NCBI GenBank assembly: GCA_947625445.1
Contig: CANQOM010000113.1
Coordinates: 1 to 5,424 of the forward strand
DNA from: Candidatus Gastranaerophilales bacterium
Lineage (GTDB): Bacteria > Cyanobacteriota > Vampirovibrionia > Gastranaerophilales > Gastranaerophilaceae
Direction: 5' to 3'
Length of the DNA: 5,424 bases
Made by a program: the position numbers and the translations under genes. Every line of letters begins with the position of its first letter. Within the stretch, counting starts at the first letter, position 1. Below, piece after piece: positions 1-5,424 of the stretch. Under the pieces are notes generated by a model. The model was not told the origin of the DNA. It made no database searches and saw only the letters and a list, made by a program, of their open reading frames with translations.

Positions 1-523
1 ATTAAAATTATCAGGTGCTTCTTTAGGTTCTGCTATGGGTGCAACTCTTGCTACTAAACGTTCATCAGCTGAAAGACTTGCAAAAGGTGTTGACCCTAAT
101 GCTTTAGTTGTTGAACCTTATGCAAACCCATTCAGAGTTTATCCTTTATCAACTGACTATACAAGATTTAAACAATTAATACAAGATGGTGTTGATTGCT
201 ATATCTTAAATACAGGTGAATTTATGGGAACAAAAGTAAAACCTGCTCATACTTTAGGTATTATTGAAGCTATTGTTGAAGGAAGTGCTAAATTCCATAA
301 ATGGGAAAACTTCTCTGATATTGAAATTATGGATATTGAAGGTTTTGATGCTTCTTTCAAAAACAAAGATTATGCTGATCAATTCATTGCTCGTATGAAT
401 GACAGAATTAATTTTGTTCAATCAAGAGAAACAGAAAAAGCAGGCATAGACAGACTACCGGCTGATGCTTTAGAAGCTTTACAAAAAGTTGTTCAACAGG
501 CTAAATCAGGTGTTGGTGTTTAA
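1..523 (+). CDS. pckA: Phosphoenolpyruvate carboxykinase (ATP), C-terminal part
   Basis: The frame is open from base 2, so the gene begins left of the window; the ATG at 35 is internal. About 173 residues are visible, against roughly 530 for a full ATP-dependent PEP carboxykinase, which interconverts oxaloacetate plus ATP with PEP, CO2 and ADP in the cytoplasm. The best support is the segment YILNTG (visible residues 67-72), followed by GTKVKPAHT and IIEAIVEGS. It matches in order and spacing the E. coli PckA stretch LVNTG, GKRISIKDT and IIDAILNGS. A helical C-terminal tail follows. The P-loop, metal ligands and substrate arginines lie outside the window and cannot be checked. The sequence just before YILNTG differs from the E. 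coli type, so this is a divergent branch of the family. The stop TAA at 521-523 is followed 24 bases later by an intrinsic terminator. Family call fairly sure; activity unverified. Confidence 0.75.
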   Translation, partial: LKLSGASLGSAMGATLATKRSSAERLAKGVDPNALVVEPYANPFRVYPLSTDYTRFKQLIQDGVDCYILNTGEFMGTKVKPAHTLGIIEAIVEGSAKFHKWENFSDIEIMDIEGFDASFKNKDYADQFIARMNDRINFVQSRETEKAGIDRLPADALEALQKVVQQAKSGVGV

Positions 524-547
524 TCTGTTTAAAGTATTTATTAACTT

Positions 548-577
548 AATAGCTTCCCAATCGGGAAGCTATTTTTT
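548..577 (+). terminator. Intrinsic terminator of the PEP carboxykinase gene
   Basis: A perfect 11-bp stem (548-558 with 563-573, aatagcttccc and its complement) encloses a 4-base loop, AATC, and runs into six T at 572-577. This is a textbook Rho-independent terminator for plus-strand transcription. On the minus strand the same hairpin is followed by AAGTTAATAAA rather than a U-run, so it would stop the converging CHAP1 transcript less well, though it could define that transcript's 3' end. The CHAP1 stop codon (576-578) overlaps the T-run. Confidence 0.92.
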
Positions 578-2117
578 ATAATGTACTTTGTTCTAAATCT
601 TTGTCGGCATCTTCATATTTATCATCAGGCAAATAATCTATATTTATAGGTTTATTTGAGCTTCCTTTCCAGTCATTCATTCTTATATATCCTGATATTT
701 TGTTAACACTTTCACCATCTTTTGAATATTTTTTAGCTCTGACTTTATTTCCTGCATTTCCTTCGATTGTATATATGTAATTAGCATCTGTTTTTATTAC
801 CATACCTGTATGAGATGCATTATTTTCCTGTATCATTATATCACCTGCAACAGGTTCATAATCTTTAGTTGAATAATATCCTGCTTTTTCTGCATCTTCT
901 CTTAAATATCTAACAGCTATATCGTATCCAAAAGTATCATTATTATCTGTTCCTTGTGATTCACCATATAACCAAGATACAAAGCTTGCACACCATGCAT
1001 CTCCAGGATTACCGCCGTATTTTTCCATTTCTCCTCTATTATCACCTTCGGTTTCAGAAACTCCTATTTCTTTAAAACTTTGTTTTACCGCATTAATTGT
1101 TGCATCTGAAACCCCGTTATTTTTATTTATTTCTGTAAATATTTCTAAGACTTCATCTTTTATTTCATTAGCAGTTTCATCTTTGTGAGTTTCTGAATAT
1201 TCTTTTAAGTCTTTTGCTAATTCAGAATATTTTTTTACATCTTCATTATCTAAATTGAAACTCATTTGAGTAATTCCATTTAATTTATTTTCAACATCCT
1301 TAACTTCTTTTTCTGAATAAGAATCTTGATTTAAAATTACTTTTGCAGATTCAGCAATATCTTTAAATTCATCTTCTGTTACGTTATCTTTTTCTTCAAG
1401 ACGTTTAGATAAAAATTTGTTATCTCCCCAAAAATTTGAAAATGAAATTTCTTCATTTGTATCTAAAGAAAATGGGTTTAATTTATTTATCCCAAAAATA
1501 TTATCTTTATTATCTTCATTATTTTTTTCTGCTTTTTCTTTTTCTTCTGCTTGTTTTGCTTGTTCTTCTTGAGCTTTTTGTTCTTCAGCTTTTGCAGATT
1601 CTAAATCAGTTTTGGCATTATCTAAATTTGTTTGAGCTTCATCTTGTTTACCTTTAAGCTCATCAAGTTTTTTTTGAGCATCATCAATTTGTTTTTGAAT
1701 TTTTTCTGCTTCATCTTTTGCTTTGGTATTTTCTGCTATAGCTTTGTCAACTTCTGCTTGAGCAGTAGCTAAAAGAGTTTGAGCATTTCTGATAGCTTCA
1801 TCTCTTTTTGAAGAATCTTGTGTTTTGCTTCCATCTTTATTGGTTTTGGTTTCAATAGGAATATTTTGAGCTTGAGCTAAAGCCTGATTTGCATCATTAA
1901 CACTATTTTGTGCATCGGCTAATTGTTGTTCGGTAGAATTAACATTTGAATCTGCAGTGCTTTTTTGTCCATCAAAAACACTTTTTTCATTTTGAGCATT
2001 ATTATAGTCACCTTGAAAATTTTGAACTTCAGTTTGATATTTATTAACTTCTTGTTCTTTTTCCGCTACCCTTGAAGTAAAATTATTTCCAAACCCTATT
2101 GAAAATCCGAAACTCAC
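576..2117 (-). CDS. Coiled-coil protein with C-terminal CHAP hydrolase domain (CHAP1)
   Basis: A 513-residue protein predicted to cleave peptidoglycan amide or peptide bonds; the substrate is inferred from the CHAP family. The first residues are Phe/Gly-rich (MSFGFSIGFG). Residues about 17-200 are Ala/Gln/Glu/Lys-rich helix, a predicted coiled coil broken at about 86-106 by a polar, Pro-containing loop, so it may fold as a helical hairpin. Residues 207-340 are acidic and mostly helical, with no family recognised. The CHAP domain spans about 340-480: catalytic Cys376 in AWCASFVSW, His436 in SHTGMVI and Glu452 in IEGNAG, with GDIMI before the histidine as is usual. An acidic tail (481-513) ends the protein. 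Cys376 is its only cysteine. The start is GTG, supported by AAGGA 8 bases upstream; an in-frame TAA ten codons before it excludes a much longer N-terminus. No signal peptide or membrane helix is visible. Architecture recalls PcsB-type division hydrolases, which do carry signal peptides. Domain call confident; biological role unknown. Confidence 0.88.
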   Translation of the reverse strand: MSFGFSIGFGNNFTSRVAEKEQEVNKYQTEVQNFQGDYNNAQNEKSVFDGQKSTADSNVNSTEQQLADAQNSVNDANQALAQAQNIPIETKTNKDGSKTQDSSKRDEAIRNAQTLLATAQAEVDKAIAENTKAKDEAEKIQKQIDDAQKKLDELKGKQDEAQTNLDNAKTDLESAKAEEQKAQEEQAKQAEEKEKAEKNNEDNKDNIFGINKLNPFSLDTNEEISFSNFWGDNKFLSKRLEEKDNVTEDEFKDIAESAKVILNQDSYSEKEVKDVENKLNGITQMSFNLDNEDVKKYSELAKDLKEYSETHKDETANEIKDEVLEIFTEINKNNGVSDATINAVKQSFKEIGVSETEGDNRGEMEKYGGNPGDAWCASFVSWLYGESQGTDNNDTFGYDIAVRYLREDAEKAGYYSTKDYEPVAGDIMIQENNASHTGMVIKTDANYIYTIEGNAGNKVRAKKYSKDGESVNKISGYIRMNDWKGSSNKPINIDYLPDDKYEDADKDLEQSTL

Positions 2118-2125
2118 TGTTAATA

Positions 2126-2130
2126 TCCTT
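2126..2130 (-). promoter_or_regulatory. Ribosome binding site fixing the GTG start of CHAP1
   Basis: Read on the minus strand, an A-run leads into AAGGA, then eight bases (TATTAACA), then GTG at 2117. This is good Shine-Dalgarno spacing and is the reason for choosing the GTG start. No ATG lies between it and the upstream in-frame stop. Confidence 0.75.
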
Positions 2131-2146
2131 TTTTTAATACTCTCTT

Positions 2147-2171
2147 ATTTATATAAAGTAATTTATATAAA
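2147..2171 (-). promoter_or_regulatory. Putative promoter/operator of CHAP1 with direct repeat
   Basis: The 11-mer ATTTATATAAA occurs twice, at 2147-2157 and 2161-2171, giving a 14-bp period. Between and across the copies lies a 15-mer, tatataaagtaattt (2150-2164), found again upstream of CHAP2. Read on the minus strand it gives ACTTTATATA, an AT-rich block about 33 bases before the start codon, suitable for a -10 region. No convincing -35 hexamer is visible. In DNA this AT-rich the assignment is tentative; the exact sharing between the two CHAP genes is the main support. Confidence 0.45.
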
Positions 2172-2273
2172 TATTATTGATTATGTATATACAATTTGTT
2201 ACAAAACTTAATTAAATATGTCTCTCCGTTAATAAATTTAAAAGCTATAATTCTTTAAAATAACAGTATAAGT

Positions 2274-2305
2274 AAAAAAACGGATAAAGAAATATCCGTT
2301 TTTTT
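2274..2305 (-). terminator. Symmetric intrinsic terminator downstream of CHAP2
   Basis: A 6-bp core stem CGGATA/TATCCG (2281-2286 with 2293-2298) has a 6-base loop and is flanked by seven A on the left (2274-2280) and seven T on the right (2299-2305). The structure reads as a hairpin plus U-run on either strand. It lies 41 bases past the CHAP2 stop codon on the minus strand, so its evident job is ending the CHAP2 transcript. It would also insulate CHAP1, which must then have its own promoter. Confidence 0.85.
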
Positions 2306-2346
2306 ATTGAATTTAATTAAGCTATTTTTTGTTTTTATATTTTATA

Positions 2347-4344
2347 TTAATTCATAGAATAAATTCCGAGAATATTACTTCTGTTTCTTGATTTTTCTTC
2401 TACGCAACTGCTGCCGCCTGCACCAGATGTATTACCTTCAATTGCGGTAATTGTTGATGAACCATTACCATTATCAACGAATAAACCTATGTGGTCAGCA
2501 GAACCATCTCCGTCCCAATCATAAAGAACTATATCTCCTGTTTGTGCTTCTTCAGCACTTATTTGGTGACCTTCTCCAGCTGCTTGAATACTTGGACAGT
2601 ATGCTTTATTTTGTACATTTTTATACCAATCAGGTAAGTTTTCATCGCCAACGCCTTCTCCGAGAGACATTCTTACAAAGTCTGCGCACCAAGCTCCGCT
2701 ATCAAATTGATATCCAAGTTGACTAAAGATTGCAGCCATTTCAGATTGACTCTTATTGTCATATTGTCTTGCCCAATCAACTGCAGCTGCACAATCTCCG
2801 CCAATGACACTCATGTGTTCTTTATTTGTTTCTTTTTCTTCACAACGGTCATATTCTTCTTGTAATTTATTTACATCATCTTGAGAAGTTTTTACTGCAT
2901 TAGTTGCATCTGTAATTGCGTTTTCTCTTGTTTTTTCATAATTTTCTTCTTTTTCTTTATAAGTATTTTGTAATTCGGTTAACTCAGGATATTGTTGTGC
3001 AATTTGATCTTGTAATTTAGATAAATTATCTTTATCTGTATTTAATTGATTTTCAGTTGTTGATTTTTTTTCTTTTGCCTCATTAATTGCATCTATTGCT
3101 GCATTTTTATCTTCTTCTGCTTGAGCTTGCTCACTTTTTGCTTGCTCTATTTCACTGTTTATTTTTTGAATTTCTGCATCGATTTCAGCTATTTTGCTGG
3201 AATCTTTTTCGTTCGCTTTAGCTGATTCTAAAGCTGATATTGTATTGTTTAAAGATGTGATTAATGTTCCTTTAGAATTATATGTTGATTCTGCTTCGGA
3301 TTTTTTAGCTTCATTTTCTCCGATAGTAATATCACATTCGGATATTGTATTTTCTTCTTCATCAATTTTGGTTTTTAATTCATCAACTTCTTTTGCTTTT
3401 CCTTCATCTTTTTCTTTTAATTTTTCTTGATATTCTTTATATGCATCTTCAGATTGTTCTTTTAAATTATTTAATGAGTCATCTGTATTATTTTTAATTG
3501 AATCTAAAGTTTTTTGATTTTCATCTAATTCTGTTTTCTTAGAATCAAGTTCAGCTTTTATTTTTTCTTTAGTTCTTGAATTCTTTAAAGCTGCATTATT
3601 ACCATAATTACCAGAAGCTCCAGCTGAATTGCCTGCACCAGATGCTGAGGATGAACCGTTTATACCTGATGAAGTGCCATTGTTATATGCACCTGATGTA
3701 GGATTATTATATGTTTGTGTTGGTTCCAATTTCGCTTCTTGTGCTTCATGTTCATCTATTTTCTTTTGTGTTGTATCAAATGTAAAATTATTATTATTTA
3801 TATCTTTCATTGCGATTAATATATCTTCTAAAGATACACTGTCGTTCATATTATCATTTTGTGCAATTGCTTGTAAAAAGTTTGTTATTTCCCCTTCATC
3901 AAGTTCATTGTTTGAATCAACATCAATAACTGATTTTACTTCATCCATTTCAAACATTTTGTTTAATAATTCAGGAATAACTTCGTCAGGATTTGATTCC
4001 CCTTGTTCATCTTGAGAAAATAATCCTGATTTTTCTTCGTTTTCTTCTAATGCATTAGCATTTTCAGAATCCTGCGTTTCTGATTCAAATGTATCACCTG
4101 TTTGATCTTCTTCAGGATCAACTAATTTGCCGTTTTCAATATCCATATCAAGTATTTCATTAATACTCATTGAAAATATTGATGCATCTGCTTTTAAATT
4201 ATGTTGTAAGAATTCTTTAAATTCACCTGAATATTTAAAAATACTGTAATCTGAATCAATATCAATATATTCTTTATCGACTTTTGGTTCGATTTCAGTC
4301 TTTATATAAGCTATAAAGTCATTTTTAACTTGATTTAAATTCAT
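2347..4344 (-). CDS. EF-hand-like, coiled-coil protein with C-terminal CHAP hydrolase domain (CHAP2)
   Basis: A 665-residue acidic protein, predicted peptidoglycan amidase or endopeptidase. Residues 1-80 are an unrecognised, partly helical region; 81-120 are acidic and disordered. Residues 141-152 (DVDSNNELDEGE) fit an EF-hand calcium loop, with acidic or Asn residues at positions 1, 3, 5, 9 and 12 and Leu at 8; a weaker second loop is at 163-174. A Gly/Ser/Asn/Ala linker (212-253) leads to a long coiled coil (about 256-505). The CHAP domain spans about 514-664: Cys553 in AWCADFV, His618 in ADHIGLFV and Glu636 in AIEGNTSG, plus an Asp/Gly loop DWDGDGSAD (609-617) just before the histidine. 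Six cysteines (337, 501, 518, 553, 583, 647), against one in CHAP1, leave room for disulfides. ATG start at 4344; an in-frame TAG four codons upstream excludes a hidden signal peptide, and none is visible. Separate transcription is suggested by a terminator below and its own upstream element. Domain call confident; physiological role and export unknown. Confidence 0.9.
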   Translation of the reverse strand: MNLNQVKNDFIAYIKTEIEPKVDKEYIDIDSDYSIFKYSGEFKEFLQHNLKADASIFSMSINEILDMDIENGKLVDPEEDQTGDTFESETQDSENANALEENEEKSGLFSQDEQGESNPDEVIPELLNKMFEMDEVKSVIDVDSNNELDEGEITNFLQAIAQNDNMNDSVSLEDILIAMKDINNNNFTFDTTQKKIDEHEAQEAKLEPTQTYNNPTSGAYNNGTSSGINGSSSASGAGNSAGASGNYGNNAALKNSRTKEKIKAELDSKKTELDENQKTLDSIKNNTDDSLNNLKEQSEDAYKEYQEKLKEKDEGKAKEVDELKTKIDEEENTISECDITIGENEAKKSEAESTYNSKGTLITSLNNTISALESAKANEKDSSKIAEIDAEIQKINSEIEQAKSEQAQAEEDKNAAIDAINEAKEKKSTTENQLNTDKDNLSKLQDQIAQQYPELTELQNTYKEKEENYEKTRENAITDATNAVKTSQDDVNKLQEEYDRCEEKETNKEHMSVIGGDCAAAVDWARQYDNKSQSEMAAIFSQLGYQFDSGAWCADFVRMSLGEGVGDENLPDWYKNVQNKAYCPSIQAAGEGHQISAEEAQTGDIVLYDWDGDGSADHIGLFVDNGNGSSTITAIEGNTSGAGGSSCVEEKSRNRSNILGIYSMN

Positions 4345-4349
4345 GGTTT

Positions 4350-4355
4350 CTCTCT
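4350..4355 (-). promoter_or_regulatory. Probable ribosome binding site of CHAP2
   Basis: On the minus strand AGAGAG sits five bases before the ATG at 4344. It is a partial Shine-Dalgarno match, weaker than the AAGGA of CHAP1. A TAGGA at about 4360-4364 lies too far upstream to serve this ATG. Confidence 0.5.
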
Positions 4356-4369
4356 AACTATCCTACAAA

Positions 4370-4390
4370 TATATAAAGTAATTTTTACTT
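4370..4390 (-). promoter_or_regulatory. Putative promoter/operator of CHAP2 with inverted repeat
   Basis: The 15-mer tatataaagtaattt (4370-4384) is identical to 2150-2164 upstream of CHAP1 and lies at a similar distance from the start codon (26 versus 33 bases). Here it runs into a perfect inverted repeat, AAGTAA-TTT-TTACTT (4376-4390), which could be a dimeric regulator site. The minus-strand block ACTTTATATA would serve as the -10 region; no clear -35 hexamer is seen. Functional assignment is inference. Confidence 0.45.
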
Positions 4391-4407
4391 GTAAAATTGC
4401 ATGAATT

Positions 4408-4446
4408 GAAAATAAACTTCACATAACTTAACATTTAATGTGTGAA
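4408..4446 (-). terminator. Weak candidate terminator of the isocitrate dehydrogenase gene
   Basis: On the minus strand, 40 bases past the dehydrogenase stop codon, TTCACA (4441-4446) can pair with TGTGAA (4418-4423) around a 17-base loop that may itself fold further. GTTTATTTTC follows. The stem is short and poor in G/C, so this may only slow polymerase. If it fails, CHAP2 would receive read-through from the dehydrogenase gene. Confidence 0.3.
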
Positions 4447-4485
4447 TTATACTGAAAAAAATTACTATAATAAAAAGAGAAGGTA

Positions 4486-5424
4486 TTATATTAAATTGTT
4501 AATAATTGCTTTTGTATATTCAGAAGTTGAAGAATTACCACCTAAATCAGAAGTTAGATTAATACCATCTTTAATTGTTTTATATAGAGCTTTTTCTATT
4601 TTTAAGGCAATGTCTGTTTGATTTATATATTTAAGCATTTCAATTGCAGATAATAATAATGCGGTTGGATTTGCTTTATTTTGACCTTTTATATCAGGGG
4701 CACTGCCATGCACCGGTTCAAATACTGCAGCATTTAAACCTATATTTGCACCCTGTGCTATTCCTAACCCGCCTATCAATCCTGCACCTAAATCTGAAAC
4801 TATATCACCGTAAAGATTTGGAAGAACTAAAACATCGAACTTTTCTGGATTTTGTACTAATTGCATACAAAGATTATCAACTAAAATTTCTTTATATTCA
4901 ATTTGCGGAAATTTTTGAGCAATTTCTCTTGCACAGTTTAAAAACAAACCGTCTGTGAGTTTGCAAATGTTTGCTTTTGACACGGCGTGAACCATTTTCC
5001 TTCCGTTTTTAACCGCATAATTAAAAGCAAATTCCGCTATTCTTAAAGATGCTTTTCTTGTAATTATTTTTATACTTTCAGCACTGTCTTCGTCAATTTG
5101 TCTTTCAATACCTGCATATAAATCTTCGGTGTTTTCTCTTACTATAACTAAATCAACATTATCATATCTTGTTTTAATTCCCTCAATATTTTTGCACGGA
5201 CGCAAATTTGCATATAAATCCAATGATTTTCTAAGCTGAACATTTACGCTTCTAAAACCTTTACCTATAGGTGTTGTAACCGGAGCTTTTAATGCAACTT
5301 TATTTTTTTTTATGGATTCAATAACTCTATTTGGCAGTGGTGTTCCCTCTTTTTCTATAACATCAGCTCCCGCACTTTGAATATCCCATTCAATTTGAGC
5401 CCCTGCGGATTTTAGTATATTAAC
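4486..5424 (-). CDS. icd: NAD-type isocitrate dehydrogenase, missing its extreme N-terminus
   Basis: The frame stays open to the right edge, giving 312 visible residues; only about 20 should be missing (the usual GDGIGPE segment). The TTG at 5223 is an internal Leu codon, not a start. The enzyme oxidatively decarboxylates isocitrate to 2-oxoglutarate in the cytoplasm. Substrate residues, numbered from the visible end, correspond to E. coli Icd: Ser59, Asn61 and Arg65 in SVNVQLRKS; Arg75 in ANLRP; Arg96 and Tyr103 in RENTEDLY; Lys150 in VSKANI; Asp183; and metal ligands Asp207 and Asp211 in YGDIVSD. The SVN signature argues against 3-isopropylmalate or homoisocitrate dehydrogenase. In HGSAPDI, Asp244-Ile245 replace the Lys-Tyr of E. 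coli NADP enzyme, the known mark of NAD+ use. DLGGNSSTSEY near the end is the usual C-terminal motif. The length fits the short bacterial/mitochondrial IDH3-like class of about 330-340 residues. Cofactor preference is inferred from sequence. Confidence 0.88.
   Translation of the reverse strand, partial: VNILKSAGAQIEWDIQSAGADVIEKEGTPLPNRVIESIKKNKVALKAPVTTPIGKGFRSVNVQLRKSLDLYANLRPCKNIEGIKTRYDNVDLVIVRENTEDLYAGIERQIDEDSAESIKIITRKASLRIAEFAFNYAVKNGRKMVHAVSKANICKLTDGLFLNCAREIAQKFPQIEYKEILVDNLCMQLVQNPEKFDVLVLPNLYGDIVSDLGAGLIGGLGIAQGANIGLNAAVFEPVHGSAPDIKGQNKANPTALLLSAIEMLKYINQTDIALKIEKALYKTIKDGINLTSDLGGNSSTSEYTKAIINNLI

Noticed and set aside
35..37. ATG at 35 as a gene start.
   Set aside because: The frame is open from base 2 with continuous, protein-like sequence, and the product is only the C-terminal third of PEP carboxykinase.
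1518..2069. Repetitive-looking Glu/Lys/Ala/Gln coding stretch as a DNA tandem repeat.
   Set aside because: No exact period is visible at DNA level; the repetition is the amino-acid bias of a coiled coil.
2118..2144. Upstream extension of CHAP1 that would read IKKRILTV before SFGFSIGFG, resembling a signal peptide with a basic start and hydrophobic core.
   Set aside because: It would need the rare start codon ATT with no properly spaced ribosome binding site. The Lys-Lys-Arg codons are the A-rich AAGGA site that serves the GTG start.
2246..2251. Perfect TATAAT on the plus strand, possibly driving a small RNA ending at the 2274-2305 hairpin.
   Set aside because: No -35 match at suitable spacing, and the transcript would be only about 50 bases. 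Such hexamers are common in AT-rich spacers.
1436..4015. Plus-strand open frames inside the CHAP genes (for example 1436-1657, 2451-2726, 3194-3430 and 3629-4015).
   Set aside because: They are antisense shadows of repetitive coiled-coil codons; their Leu/Phe/Ser-rich products have no domain features and no credible start signals.
5221..5223. TTG as the start codon of the isocitrate dehydrogenase (245-residue version).
   Set aside because: The frame continues upstream to the window edge and encodes conserved substrate-binding residues (SVNVQLRKS) just before this Leu codon.

Overview
The window is AT-rich (roughly 30% GC by eye). It holds two central-metabolism genes, both cut by the window edges, flanking two large coiled-coil proteins that each end in a CHAP (cysteine/histidine-dependent amidohydrolase/peptidase) domain. 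The low GC, a divergent ATP-type PEP carboxykinase, a short NAD-type isocitrate dehydrogenase and long signal-less coiled-coil CHAP proteins would fit an uncultured gut lineage such as Gastranaerophilales (Vampirovibrionia/'Melainabacteria'). That placement is inference at moderate to low confidence; no rRNA or marker gene is present to settle it.

Layout: 1-523 (+) is the C-terminal third of PEP carboxykinase, closed by a strong intrinsic terminator at 548-577. Converging on it from the minus strand is CHAP1 (576-2117, 513 aa, GTG start), whose stop codon lies inside the U-tract of that terminator. The gap 2118-2346 holds the CHAP1 ribosome binding site and putative promoter, then a symmetric hairpin (2274-2305) that should terminate CHAP2. 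CHAP2 (2347-4344, minus, 665 aa) has an unrecognised N-terminal region, an EF-hand-like segment, a Gly/Ser/Asn/Ala linker, a coiled coil of about 250 residues and a C-terminal CHAP domain. The gap 4345-4485 holds its control region and a weak candidate terminator for the gene before it. From 4486 to the right edge (minus) is most of an isocitrate dehydrogenase whose cofactor-site residues indicate NAD+.

The two CHAP genes share architecture (helical coiled coil, then a CHAP domain with Cys-His-Glu), orientation, and a 15-bp identical element 26-33 bp upstream of their start codons. A terminator between them argues for separate but possibly co-regulated transcripts. Neither protein has a recognisable signal peptide, and in-frame stops just upstream rule out a longer N-terminus with a standard start codon. 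The most interesting question is therefore how, or whether, these predicted peptidoglycan hydrolases reach the cell wall. The flanking metabolic genes have no evident functional link to them beyond proximity.
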